Source: Cinclus cinclus
Taxonomy: Eukaryota; Chordata; Aves; Passeriformes; Cinclidae
Length of the DNA: 64,000 nt
Direction of reading: 5' to 3'
Assembly: GCF_963662255.1 (NCBI RefSeq)
Contig: NC_085059.1
Span: forward strand, 3,396,501 to 3,460,500
The notes below the pieces were generated by a model. The model saw only the letters and a program-made list of their open reading frames with translations, ran no database searches and was not told the DNA's origin. Both the position numbers and the translations under genes were made by a program. How positions within the stretch are numbered: the first letter of the stretch is position 1; every line of letters starts with the position of its first letter. Below, piece after piece: positions 1 to 9,391 of the stretch.

Positions 1-1
1 C

Positions 2-424
2 ATCAACACCAACAGCATGAGCGCTCCTGTCCCAGTGGAGGTACAGTGCCATCCCAGGGAGGGGGGCAGCCCTGACTGCCAGGGCAGGCTGCAGCCCTGT
101 GGGGATGGATGCTGGGGACAGGGACCCCAAGTGACATTGTGCTGTCTCATGCAGACTGCCAGAGACACCATTGAGGATATGGAGGTGGATGAGCAGGATG
201 ACACCGAGCCCATGGAAGTGGACGAATATGATGAGACTGAGCCCATGGAAGTGGATGAGCAGGATGACACCGAGCCCATGGAAGTGGACGAATATGATGA
301 GACTGAGCCCATGGAAGTGGATGAGCAGGATGACACCGAGCCCATGGAAGTGGATGAATATGATGAGACTGAGCCCATGGACGTCGATGAGAAGGACAAG
401 GAAGAGCCCGTGATCCTGGCATGA
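2..424 (+). CDS. Array gene copy 0, 5'-truncated by the window edge
   Basis: The window opens inside the first exon, at the codon matching Ile35 of the complete copies. The frame then runs without a stop to TGA at 422-424. It keeps the six-cysteine segment with its GT (41-42) and AG (153-154) boundaries, then ED-MEVDE, three 22-residue acidic pairs and the terminal half-repeat MDVDEKDKEEP ending PVILA. The first two VDEYDE half-repeats use GAC and the third GAT, a synonymous difference that recurs among copies. The polyadenylation signal is at 839-844 and Pumilio-type sites are at 618-625 and 758-765. Confidence 0.75.
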   Translation: MNTNSMSAPVPVEVQCHPREGGSPDCQGRLQPCGDGCWGQGPQVTLCCLMQTARDTIEDMEVDEQDDTEPMEVDEYDETEPMEVDEQDDTEPMEVDEYDETEPMEVDEQDDTEPMEVDEYDETEPMDVDEKDKEEPVILA

Positions 425-924
425 GGATGGAGCCCCAGGAGCAGGACAACCTGATGCTCCCCTGCCCTGCCCACAGGCAGTGCCCAGCCTGGGGCGGGGC
501 TGGCTGGCTCTCCTTAGGGACATGGTGCTCAAGGAAGTCCTGCTCTGCTGCTTCCTTCCTTCCTTCCTTCCTTCCCTCCCAGACTGACAGGGAAAATGGG
601 CATCGACAGGGCCCCGCTGTAAATATGTTCAGCATGTTCGAGGCTTTTTTTATAGGAACAATTTGAAGATTGTTAGCCTAAAGGTCCCAGAATGTTAATC
701 TATAGCTTCTAGATTTTTACTGTATAGGTCCCAGATTGTTACCAGTATAGTCTTCCTTGTAAATATGTTCTAGAGATTGTTGTTGCTGTTGCTGTTAGAA
801 GGAAACATGTTCTTCAAATGTTTGGCTGAACTTTGTTCAATAAATACTATTTCTTATTAAAACCTCGCCTCTCTTTGCAATTTCTTTGGGCAACGTTTGC
901 ACAGTGCTGGTTTCCACTTGCTCA

Positions 925-1110
925 TGGTTCCTGGGGCTGCAGGTCCCTGGGGGTGCTGGCACAGCCAGCCCTGGCTGGGGGTCCCTGTGCAGGGGGGTCC
1001 CACTGAGCCAGCACTGCTGTTCCTGGGGCACAGCAGTGTCCCCAAGGGCAAAGCTCTCACCAGCAGAGAGGGAGCTCTGACAGCAGCAGGCCCTGCAGCA
1101 ACGCCACCAA
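925..1110 (+). repeat. Inverted repeat arm A
   Basis: Its reverse complement aligns over about 185 bp with arm B at 3456-3640. Shared blocks are TTGCTGCAGGGCC, CCCTCTCTGCTG, CTTGGGGACAC, GGCTCAG, GGGACCCCCCTG and GCACCCCCAG, with several short gaps. Each unit therefore has two diverged copies of one short repeat in opposite orientations, about 2.3 kb apart. Confidence 0.65.
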
Positions 1111-2390
1111 AGCAAAGGAAACCTCCTGACACCCTTCCTGCTGTGGCCACACGGACTCCTGGGCAGGAGCCAGCATCAGGCACAGGGATGCAACATCCAC
1201 CTCCATGCTCTGAAGGTCACAACAGCCTTGGCAAGTCTGGGACCTGCACCCGGGCTGCTGCAGGGGCTGATGTTTAAGGCTTGCAGCCTCCAAAGCCTCT
1301 GGGCTTTGCTTCCCCCGCTGCCTTCCATTGCCCTGTGCCCAGGATCCTCACCCTGCCCGTGTTCCTGCTGCTGCCAGCAGCCCCCAGAGCCCCTCACTCC
1401 CTGAGCATCCCCATCACAGGGGGCACTGGCAAATCCCACACGCTTCACAAAGCAAACTCCCCCACAGTAACCAAACCACTCTTTGGTCAGAGGGTGCCAA
1501 GGGGAAGCTCAGCACCAGCTGCCGTTTAAAGCATGCTTTCAAAAGTGGGTTCAGGCACTCTGGCAGTGCCTGCTGTGCAGCTGAGGCTGTGGGGACACAG
1601 CACTGGCTCAGGCCAGCCCTCAGCCCCTCACAGCTCATGCCAAGGGCCCAGCTCACAAAGCAGTTTCACACCACTTGCTGCAGCTATTTCAAAGGCCTAA
1701 ATGTCATTCGCAGGAGCCATTTAGTTGCCAACTCAGTGTCCGTGTCCTGGCACGAGAAGCCACCAAGGGGCCTCTGCATGTGCACTCAGGGCACTTCCAC
1801 TGCCATCCCAAAGGGATCGCAAAGGACAGGGCTCTTCTTTCAGCACTGCTGAGCTCCTCACCCAGCATTGAAGTCTCAGGAAGAGACAAGAATTGAGTGC
1901 ACCAGGGAAGCTGGCCTCCAAGAAAAGGCATCAATCCCACGGCCCACCCAAGCCAACGGCCTGCATGTCTGTACCTTCTCCTCCTTCTCTCTTCTCTGCT
2001 GTCACTTTGCCCCTTCTCTCTGTCCGGGAGCTTGGCCTCTCAGACAAATAAAAGATGTGCATCCTCACGTAGGCACGGCATAGATGTCTTACACAACTGT
2101 CCCTTCTTCCCCGACAGCTGCAAATCCTACAGCTGCCAGACCTCATCCCTTGCTCCTAGAAAGGGAGACAAGACTTTCCATTCTAATCCATTGCCCAGCC
2201 CTAAGTCAACGACACAGTCAGTAGAAATAGCTGTGAAATCCCCGGCAGGAACCTGCCAGAAGAGCTACAGCTGTGGAGGGGGAAGCAGCAAACTCCCACC
2301 CCCACCACTGCTTTGGACTCCTTGCCAGCTAAAACAGATCCCACTCCTGGGATTTTTTTCCATTTTTTGTTAACCACAACTACCATCAAT

Positions 2391-2620
2391 TTAAATCCAT
2401 TGAAAACAAGATCACAGGAGGGGTTGCGTGGAAAGGAACCTTCAATCCCACCCAGTGCAAGCTTTGCCATGGCAGGGACACCTGCCACTGTCCCACGCTG
2501 CTCCAGCCTGGCCTTGGGCACTGCCAGGGATCCAGGGGCAGCCACAGCTGCTCTGGGCACCCTGTGCCAGCCCTGCCCATCCTGCCAGGGAACACTTGCT
2601 GACCCATATCCCATCTGAAG
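2391..2620 (-). mobile_element. CR1 LINE 3' end, minus strand (one per intact unit)
   Basis: Read on the minus strand, it has the CR1 3' UTR layout of birds: CTGGCACAGGGTGCCCAG, CAAGGCCAGGCTGGA, GGTGTCCCTGCCATGGCA, then a diverged TTTCAATGG end. It is only a 3' fragment of about 230 bp with no coding part. Copies recur at ATG+2490 of each unit that keeps this region. It explains several short minus-strand reading frames. Confidence 0.75.
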
Positions 2621-2841
2621 CCGCTCCCAGTGCCAACAGGTGTCACTGCATGGCCTTGGGATGATGGATCAAGAGAAAGCCCCAAGCTTTGAGCCGAGCT
2701 CCCAGTGCCTGTGGTGGGGACGTGCCACCCACCTGCCCCTCAACCACTCAACTGCCTCGCAGCCAAATGGAGTGTCCAACGGGTAAAGCACTCCCAGAGG
2801 ATCAAACCCTGGTCACTGCACCAATGACAAGGTCTTTATTG

Positions 2842-2879
2842 GGAAAAGAAATGTCGAAGCACAGCGACATTTCTTTTCC
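2842..2879. repeat. Perfect 15-bp hairpin with antisense AATAAA beside it
   Basis: GGAAAAGAAATGTCG pairs with CGACATTTCTTTTCC across the 8-nt loop AAGCACAG, with no mismatch. Read on the minus strand, the hairpin is followed two bases later by AATAAAGACC (a polyadenylation-type signal). All nine other units that keep the region have the same 38 nt, at 7587, 12333, 17143, 21889, 26634, 31511, 52334, 57078 and 61820. It may be the polyadenylation hairpin of an old element on the minus strand, or a processing signal. Confidence 0.7.
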
Positions 2880-3455
2880 AAGCAGGAGACGCTGATCCTG
2901 TGCCGGCAGCGCAGGGATGCTGTTATTGCTGGTCCTCATTTCATCCCTTTATCAGCTGCAGGGCCACCAGGACAGGCTGTGGTCTCCCAGGGCAGCTCTG
3001 AATGACACTGCTGTCCCCACCAGCTGTCCCCAGCCCTGGGCGCTGCCACGTGCCCCAGCCTCTGCAGCCCAAAGCACCTGGAGATCCCCCCGAGCATCAG
3101 CGATCAGGGCCGCTGCAATCAGCCTGCTGACCCAAAACCTCAAGTGCTGCCACAAGAAAAGCAGCTGATTCATTGATACCTCGGAATTTCATGTCTCAAT
3201 GCAAGGACAGGAAGCACCCCTATGCCACCAAATCATTGCTAAGGGCTTGCAAGCCTCAACGCGGAGATTTCAGCGTTGGACACGCAGTCAGGGCAAGGGT
3301 AAATCCACACAGAGATGACACAGAAATTCCAAAACACACATCATGTTGGTCTTGACGCCTTTCTTGTTGGCTCAAGGGCTGTTTCCGTGGGCCACGCTTG
3401 CACAGAAAGAAAGGAAGTGCAGCTGCTGAGGAACATCTCCATGCCCTCAGCAGGT

Positions 3456-3640
3456 TTTGGTGCCTTTGCTGCAGGGCCGCTCCTGTCAGAGCCCCCTCTC
3501 TGCTGCTGACACCTTTGCTCTTGGGGACACCAGCCCAGGAACACCAGCAGGGCCCAGGGTTGGCTCAGGGGGACCCCCCTGTGCACAGGGAATCCCAGCC
3601 ACGTGGGTGTGCCTGCACCCCCAGAAACACCAAGATCTGG
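3456..3640 (-). repeat. Inverted repeat arm B
   Basis: Partner of arm A, in reverse orientation. Arm B is absent from unit 7, where ERV-A and a deletion replace it. The parent repeat family was not recognised. Confidence 0.65.
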
Positions 3641-4189
3641 CAGCACTTTGATCCGCTGCTCTTTCTGCACACGGAACCATCTCCTTCCTTTGCCATCCCA
3701 GGAAAATTCAACCTCTACCTCAGCCAAAGATCATTTCCTACACATGCCTGATCAGAAATGTTCTTCTGCACTTCCTCCACCAAAACCACCCCCGCATGCC
3801 CACAAGACATTCCAGGGCCATCGGGAAACCCTCCACAAACACTGCGCAGGCACCCAGGACCACGGGCTTTCCATCTCTGCCATTCAGGCTCCCTGCGCTG
3901 CTCCTGGTCATTTTCTCCTCCTCTCTCCATAACTTTGGGAACCACAGAGCTCCCAGGCTTTGGCAATTCCCAAGGCCACTGCCATCCTTGACTTTTTGGA
4001 CACCCCCAGGGCTGTGGACAGACACCCCTGTGTTTTCCCGCAGAAGATGTTAAGAGCCAACAGGAAGTCACAAAGTTACTGAGGCTGCTAGATCACCTCT
4101 CCAAAAGAAAAAGCTGAAAAAGCTGTGGCTGCTGAGGAAGGGGAGGTGAAGCTTGTGTGGCAAGCTCAGAGCATATTCACAGTGAATGA

Positions 4190-4482
4190 AAGGTGGAAGA
4201 GGGAGAGTGACTCTTCCTCAGGAAGTCTACTGATGGGACAAGGGGGAATGGGATCAAACGGAAAGACAGTTGGAAGAGATCTGATGCTGGAAAGAAGTTC
4301 TTTAATGTGAGGCTGCTTGTCCCTGACACAGGGACTTGTGCACATGTGGGTGCCCCATCCCCAGCAACATCCAAGGCCACATTGGACAGGGTTGAAGTGC
4401 TGGGAGCTTGCTCAGGTTGGAACCAGATGATTTTTAGGGTCTCTTCCAAGCCAAACCACTCAAGGATTGGATGGTTCTATGG
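4190..4482 (+). mobile_element. CR1 LINE 3' end, plus strand, ending just before the gene promoter
   Basis: Matches the CR1 tail order: GGACAAGGGGGAATGG, AAGAAGTTCTTTAATGTGAGG, GATGATTTTTAGGGTCTCTTCC, CCAAACCACTC, then TTCTATGG at the end. It lies about 164 bp before each array-gene ATG. A 61-codon open frame across it (4125-4310 here) is CR1 non-coding sequence, not a gene. Confidence 0.78.
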
Positions 4483-4483
4483 C

Positions 4484-4646
4484 GTCCATCTCCAAGAGAG
4501 GAGTGGCCCTGAAGCTTCTGTGACATCACAGGGCCCAGAGTGCTCCAGGTGGAAGGTCCAGGGCCTGGAGACCAGCACAACAGACAGTTCACCTGCTGCC
4601 AGCACTCAGTTCTCCCCCACTCTTCGCTCACTGCCACGGTGCCAAG
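4484..4646 (+). promoter_or_regulatory. Putative promoter and 5' UTR of copy 1, directly after a CR1 end
   Basis: About 163 bp separate the end of the plus-strand CR1 fragment from the ATG. No TATA box is visible. A CRE-like TGACATCA lies at 4521-4528 inside TGTGACATCACA, 126 bp before the ATG, and sits at the same distance in copy 6. GC-rich sequence and pyrimidine runs (CTCCCCCACTCTTCGC) follow, as in TATA-less promoters. Transcription start is not determinable here. Confidence 0.4.
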
Positions 4647-5171
4647 ATGTTTCTGCTGCCAGTACTCGCTTGTCCCCCGCTCTTCGTTCTCTGTCTTGGT
4701 GCTGAGCTGCTCCTGCTGCCGGGACTTTTCCTGCACTTCTACTGGAGCATCAACACCAACAGCATGAGCGCTCCTGTCCCAGTGGAGGTACAGTGCCATC
4801 CCAGGGAGGGGGGCAGCCCTGACTGCCAGGGCAGGCTGCAGCCCTGTGGGGATGGATGCTGGGGACAGGGACCCCAAGTGACATTGTGCTGTCTCATGCA
4901 GACTGCCAGAGACACCATTGAGGATATGGAGGTGGATGAGCAGGATGACACCGAGCCCATGGAAGTGGATGAATATGATGAGACTGAGCCCATGGAAGTG
5001 GATGAGCAGGATGACACCGAGCCCATGGAAGTGGACGAATATGATGAGACTGAGCCCATGGAAGTGGATGAGCAGGATGACACCGAGCCCATGGAAGTGG
5101 ATGAATATGATGAGACTGAGCCCATGGACGTCGATGAGAAGGACAAGGAAGAGCCCGTGATCCTGGCATGA
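4647..5171 (+). CDS. Array gene copy 1: hydrophobic N-terminus, Cys-rich segment, acidic repeat tail
   Basis: I do not recognise this protein. The ATG sits in a fair context (CCAAGATGT, A at -3). Residues 1-33 are almost all hydrophobic and lack a basic n-region, so they could be a signal peptide (possible cut after LGA, residue 19) or a signal anchor. Residues 48-85 hold six cysteines spaced C-X9-C-X6-C-X3-C-X9-CC. This block is flanked by GAG|GTACAG and TCATGCAG|ACT and may instead be a 114-nt phase-0 intron (4788-4901); spliced and unspliced products would be 136 and 174 residues in the same frame. The tail is three copies of a 22-residue repeat (MEVDEQDDTEP then MEVDEYDETEP, 12 acidic of 22), then MDVDEKDKEEPVILA. 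The Tyr in VDEYDE is acid-flanked and could be sulfated if secreted. Coding is supported by intact frames in all copies and mostly synonymous changes in the tail. Function is unknown. Confidence 0.72.
   Translation: MFLLPVLACPPLFVLCLGAELLLLPGLFLHFYWSINTNSMSAPVPVEVQCHPREGGSPDCQGRLQPCGDGCWGQGPQVTLCCLMQTARDTIEDMEVDEQDDTEPMEVDEYDETEPMEVDEQDDTEPMEVDEYDETEPMEVDEQDDTEPMEVDEYDETEPMDVDEKDKEEPVILA
4788..4901 (+). other. Candidate in-frame intron (or retained Cys-rich coding segment), copy 1
   Basis: Starts GTACAG after GTGGAG and ends TGCTGTCTCATGCAG, with a plausible branch site (GTGACAT) about 25 nt upstream of the AG. It is 114 nt, exactly 38 codons, phase 0 and stop-free, so retention does not break the protein. 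The same boundaries sit at ATG+141 to ATG+254 in every copy. All six cysteine codons are kept in every copy. Changes I noticed here are CCC to CCA and CCT to CCG (synonymous), TGT to TGC (synonymous), GAC to GAG and CAG to AAG. RNA data are needed to say which form is made. Confidence 0.55.
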
Positions 5172-5589
5172 GGATGGAGCCCCAGGAGCAGGACAACCTG
5201 ATGCTCCCCTGCCCTGCCCACAGGCAGTGCCCAGCCTGGGGCGGGGCTGGCTGGCTCTCCTCAGGGACATGGTGCTCAAGGAAGTCCTGCTCTGCTGCTT
5301 CCTTCCTTCCTTCCTTCCTTCCCTCCCAGACTGACAGGGATAATGGGCATCGACAGGGCCCCACTGTAAATATGTTCAGCATGTTCGAGGCTTTTTTTTA
5401 TAGGAACAATTTGAAGATTGTTAGCCTAAAGGTCCCAGAATGTTAATCTATAGCTTCTAGATTTTTACAGTATAAGTCCCAGATTGTTACCAGTATAGTC
5501 TTCCTTGTAAATATGTTCTAGAGACTGTTGTTGTTGTTGTTAGAAGTAAATATGTTCTTCAAATGTTTGGCTGAACTTTGTTCAATAAA
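5172..5589 (+). promoter_or_regulatory. 3' UTR of copy 1 with Pumilio-type sites and AATAAA
   Basis: The first 160 nt hold a short TTCC run ending CCCTCCCAG, which looks like a 3' splice site but has no clear partner donor. Two exact UGUAAAUA Pumilio response elements follow at 5365-5372 and 5516-5523, then a short TTG repeat. AATAAA is at 5584-5589, with ATTAAA just after. Equivalent AATAAA positions in the other copies are 839, 10327, 15141, 19883, 24629, 29508, 34253, 44290, 55076 and 59818. Confidence 0.6.
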
Positions 5590-8500
5590 TACTATTTCTT
5601 ATTAAAACCTCGCCTCTCTTTGCAATTCCTTTGGGCAACCTTTGCACAGTGCTGGTTTCCACTTGCTCATGGTTCCTGGGGCTGCAGGTCCCTGGGGGTG
5701 CTGGCACAGCCAGCCCTGGCTGGGGGTCCCTGTGCAGGGGGGTCCCACTGAGCCAGCACTGCTGTTCCTGGGGCACAGCAGTGTCCCCAAGGGCAAAGCT
5801 CTCACCAGCAGAGAGGGAGCTCTGACAGCAGCAGGCCCTGCAGCAATGCCACCAAAGCAAAGGAAACCTCCTGACACCCTTCCTGCTGTGGCCACAGGGA
5901 CTCCTGGGCAGGAGCCAGCATCAGGCACAGGGATGCAACATCCACCTCCATGCTCTGAAGGTCACAACAGCCTTGGCAAGTCTGGGACCTGCACCCGGGC
6001 TGCTGCAGGGGCTGATGTTTAAGGCTTGCAGCCTCCAAAGCCTCTGGGCTTTGCTTCCCCCGCTGCCTTCCATTGCCCTGTGCCCAGGATCCTCACCCTG
6101 CCCGTGTTCCTGCTGCTGCCAGCAGCCCCCAGAGCCCCTCACTCCCTGAGCATCCCCATCACAGGGGGCACTGGCAAATCCCACACGCTTCACAAAGCAA
6201 ACTCCCCCACAGTAACCAAACCACTCTTTGGTCAGAGGGTGCCAAGGGGAAGCTCAGCACCAGCTGCCGTTTAAAGCATGCTTTCAAAAGTGGGTTCAGG
6301 CACTCTGGCAGTGCCTGCTGCGCAGCTGAGGCTGTGGGGACACAGCACTGGCTCAGGCCAGCCCTCAGCCCCTCACAGCTCATGCCCAGGGCCCAGCTCA
6401 CAAAGCAGTTTCACACCACTTGCTGCAGCTATTTCAAAGGCCTAAATGTCATTCGCAGGAGCCATTTAGTTGCCAACTCAGTGTCCGTGTCCTGGCAGGA
6501 GAAGCCACCAAGGGGCCTCTGCATGTGCACTCAGGGCACTTCCACTGCCATCCCAAAGGGATCGCAAAGGACAGGGCTCTTCTTTCAGCACTGCTGAGCT
6601 CCTCACCCAGCATTGAAGTCTCAGGAAGAGACAAGAATTGAGTGCACCAGGGAAGCTGGCCTCCAAGAAAAGGCATCAATCCCACGGCCCACCCAAGCCA
6701 ACGGCCTGCATGTCTGTACCTTCTCCTCCTTCTCTCTTCTCTGCTGTCACTTTGCCCCTTCTCTCTGTCCGGGAGCTTGGCCTCTCAGACAAATAAAAGA
6801 TGTGCATCCTCACCTAGGCACGGCATAGATGTCTTACACAACTGTCCCTTCTTCCCCGACAGCTGCAAATCCTACAGCTGCCAGACCTCATCCCTTGCTC
6901 CTAGAAAGGGAGACAAGACTTTCCATTCTAATCCATTGCCCAGCCCTAAGTCAACGACACAGTCAGTAGAAATAGCTGTGAAATCCCCGGCAGGAACCTG
7001 CCAGAAGAGCTACAGCTGTGGAGGGGGAAGCAGCAAACTCCCACCCCCACCACTGCTTTGGACTCCTTACCAGCTAAAACAGACCCCACTCCTGGGATTT
7101 TTTTCCATTTTTTGTTAACCACAACTACCATCAATTTAAATCCATTGAAAACAAGATCACAGGAGGGGTTGCGTGGAAAGGAACCTTCAATCCCACCCAG
7201 TGCAAGCTTTGCCATGGCAGGGACACCTGCCACTGTCCCACGCTGCTCCAGCCTGGCCTTGGGCACTGCCAGGGATCCAGGGGCAGCCACAGCTGCTCTG
7301 GGCACCCTGTGCCAGCCCTGCCCATCCTGCCAGGGAACACTTGCTGACCCATATCCCATCTGAAGCCGCTCCCAGTGCCAACAGGTGTCACTGCATGCCC
7401 TTGGGATGATGGATCAAGAGAAAGCCCCAAGCTTTGAGCAGAGTTCCCAGTGCCTGTGCTGGGGACGTGCCACCCACCTGCCCCTCAAGCACTCAACTGC
7501 CTCGCAGCCAAATGGAGTGTCCAACGGGTAAAGCACTCCCAGAGGATCAAACCCTGGTCACTGCACCAATGACAAGGTCTTTATTGGGAAAAGAAATGTC
7601 GAAGCACAGCGACATTTCTTTTCCAAGCAGGAGACGCTGATCCTGTGCCGGCAGCGCAGGGATGCTGTTATTGCTGGTCCTCATTTCATCCCTTTATCAG
7701 CTGCAGGGGCACCAGGACAGGCTGTGGTCTCCCAGGGCAGCTCTGAGTGACACTGCTGTCCCCACCAGCTGTCCCCAGCCCTGGGTGCTGCCACGTGCCC
7801 CAGCCTCTGCAGCCCAAAGCACCTGGAGATCCCCCCGAGCATCAGCGATCAGGGCCGCTGCAATCAGCCTGCTGACCCAAAACCTCAAGTGCTGCCACAA
7901 GAAAAGCAGCTGATTCATTGATACCTCGGAATTTCATGTCTCAATGCAAGGACAGGAAGCAGCCCTATGCCACCAAATCATTGCTAAGGGCTTGCAAGCC
8001 TCAACGCGGAGATTTCAGCGTTGGACACGCAGTCAGGGCAAGGGTAAATCCACACAGAGATGACACAGAAATTCCAAAACACACATCATGTTGGTCTTGA
8101 CGCCTTTCTTGTTGGCTCAAGGGCTGTTTCCGTGGGCCACGCTTGCACAGAAAGAAAGGAAGTGCAGCTGCTGAGGAACATCTCCATGCCCTCAGCAGGT
8201 TTTGGTGCCTTTGCTGCAGGGCCGCTCCTGTCAGAGCCCCCTCTCTGCTGCTGACACCTTTGCTCTTGGGGACACCAGCCCAGGAACACCAGCAGGGCCC
8301 AGGGTTGGCTCAGGGGGACCCCCCTGTGCACAGGGACTCCCAGCCACGTGGGTGTGCCAGCACCCCCAGAAACACCAAGATCTGGCAGCACTTTGATCCG
8401 CTGCTCTTTCTGCACACGGAACCATCTCCTTCCTTTGCCATCCCAGGAAAATTCAACCTCTACCTCAGCCAAAGATCATTTCCTACACATGGCTGATCAG

Positions 8501-9391
8501 AAATGTTCTTCTGGACTTCCTCCACCAAAACCACCCCCGCATGCCCACAAGACATTCCAGGGCCATCGGGAAACCCTCCACAAACACTGCGCAGGCACCC
8601 AGGACCACGGGCTTTCCATCTCTGCCATTCAGGCTCCCTGCGCTGCTCCTGGTCATTTTCTCCTCCTCTCTCCATAACTTTGGGAACCACAGAGCTCCCA
8701 GGCTTTGGCAATTCCCAAGGCCACTGCCATCCTTGACTTTTTGGACACCCCCAGGACTGTGGACAGACACCCCTGTGTTTTCCCGCAGAAGATGTTAAGA
8801 GCCAACAGGAAGTCACAAAGTTACTGAGGCTGCTAGATCACCTCCCCAAAAGAAAAAGCTGAAAAAGCTGTGGCTGCTGAGGAAGGGGAGGTGAAGCTTG
8901 TGTGGCAAGCTCAGAGCATATTCACAGTGAATGAAAGGTGGAAGAGGGAGGGTGACTCTTCCTCAGGAAGTCTACTGATGGGACAAGGGGGAATGGGATC
9001 AAACGGAAAGAGAGTTGGAAGAGATCTGATGCTGGAAAGAAGTTCTTTAATGTGAGGCTGCTTGTCCCTGACACAGGGACTTGTGCACATGTGGGTGCCC
9101 CATCCCCAGCAACATCCAAGGCCACATTGGACAGGGTTGAAGTGCTGGGAGCTTGCTCAGGTTGGAACCAGATGATTTTTAGGGTCTCTTCCAAGCCAAA
9201 CCACTCAAGGATTTCATGGTTCTATGGCGTCCATCTCCAAGAGAGGAGTGGCCCTGAAGCTTCTGTGACATCACAGGGCCCAGAGTGCTCCAGGTGGAAG
9301 GTCCAGGGCCTGGAGACCAGCACAACAGACAGTTCACCTGCTGCCAGCACTCAGTTCTCCCCCACTCTTCGCTCTCTGCCACGGTGCCAAG

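Larger units (their letters stand above)
1..4646 (+). repeat. Tandem unit 0 (partial)
   Basis: Lacks the first 100 bp of a unit. Parts: truncated gene to 424; 3' UTR to 844; inverted arm A about 925-1110; spacer 1111-2390, in which I see no gene; minus-strand CR1 end about 2391-2620; hairpin 2842-2879; inverted arm B about 3456-3640; plus-strand CR1 end about 4190-4482; promoter region of copy 1 to 4646. The last 0.6 kb carries the CTCTCCAAAAG and AAAGACAGTTGG variants that recur only in unit 2. Confidence 0.9.
4647..9391 (+). repeat. Tandem unit 1, 4745 bp
   Basis: Reference unit. Arm A about 5669-5854, minus CR1 about 7136-7365, hairpin 7587-7624, arm B about 8201-8385, plus CR1 about 8935-9227. 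The spacer 5590-8934 shows no gene beyond these repeats. It shares with unit 3, but not units 2, 4 or 5, the variants CAATGCCACC, TTACACAACTG, TTTCATCCC and GAAGCAGCCC. Confidence 0.92.

Noticed and set aside
1897..2373. 158- to 234-codon plus-strand frame with CKSYSC and CQKSYSCGGG, after a good 3' splice-like TTCTTCCCCGACAG
   Set aside because: Looks protein-like but changes between units are mainly replacements, its end shifts with small indels, and its tail runs into CR1. Kept only as spacer.
2201..2614. 137-codon minus-strand frame in most units
   Set aside because: Lies largely on the minus-strand CR1 3' UTR and is shortened to 94 codons by spacer indels in units 3, 5, 9 and 10.
2760..2830. 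tRNA-like B-box (GGGTTTGATCC on the minus strand)
   Set aside because: No matching acceptor stem, D arm or anticodon arm could be built.
2842..2879. Histone-mRNA-type 3' stem-loop
   Set aside because: Stem length, loop and flanks differ from the histone element, and no histone frame is nearby.
4125..4310. 61-codon frame conserved in length in every unit
   Set aside because: Overlaps the plus-strand CR1 3' end, which explains its sequence.
4788..4901. Beta-defensin domain in the six-cysteine segment
   Set aside because: Cysteine spacing does not fit alpha- or beta-defensins; only the final CC is alike.
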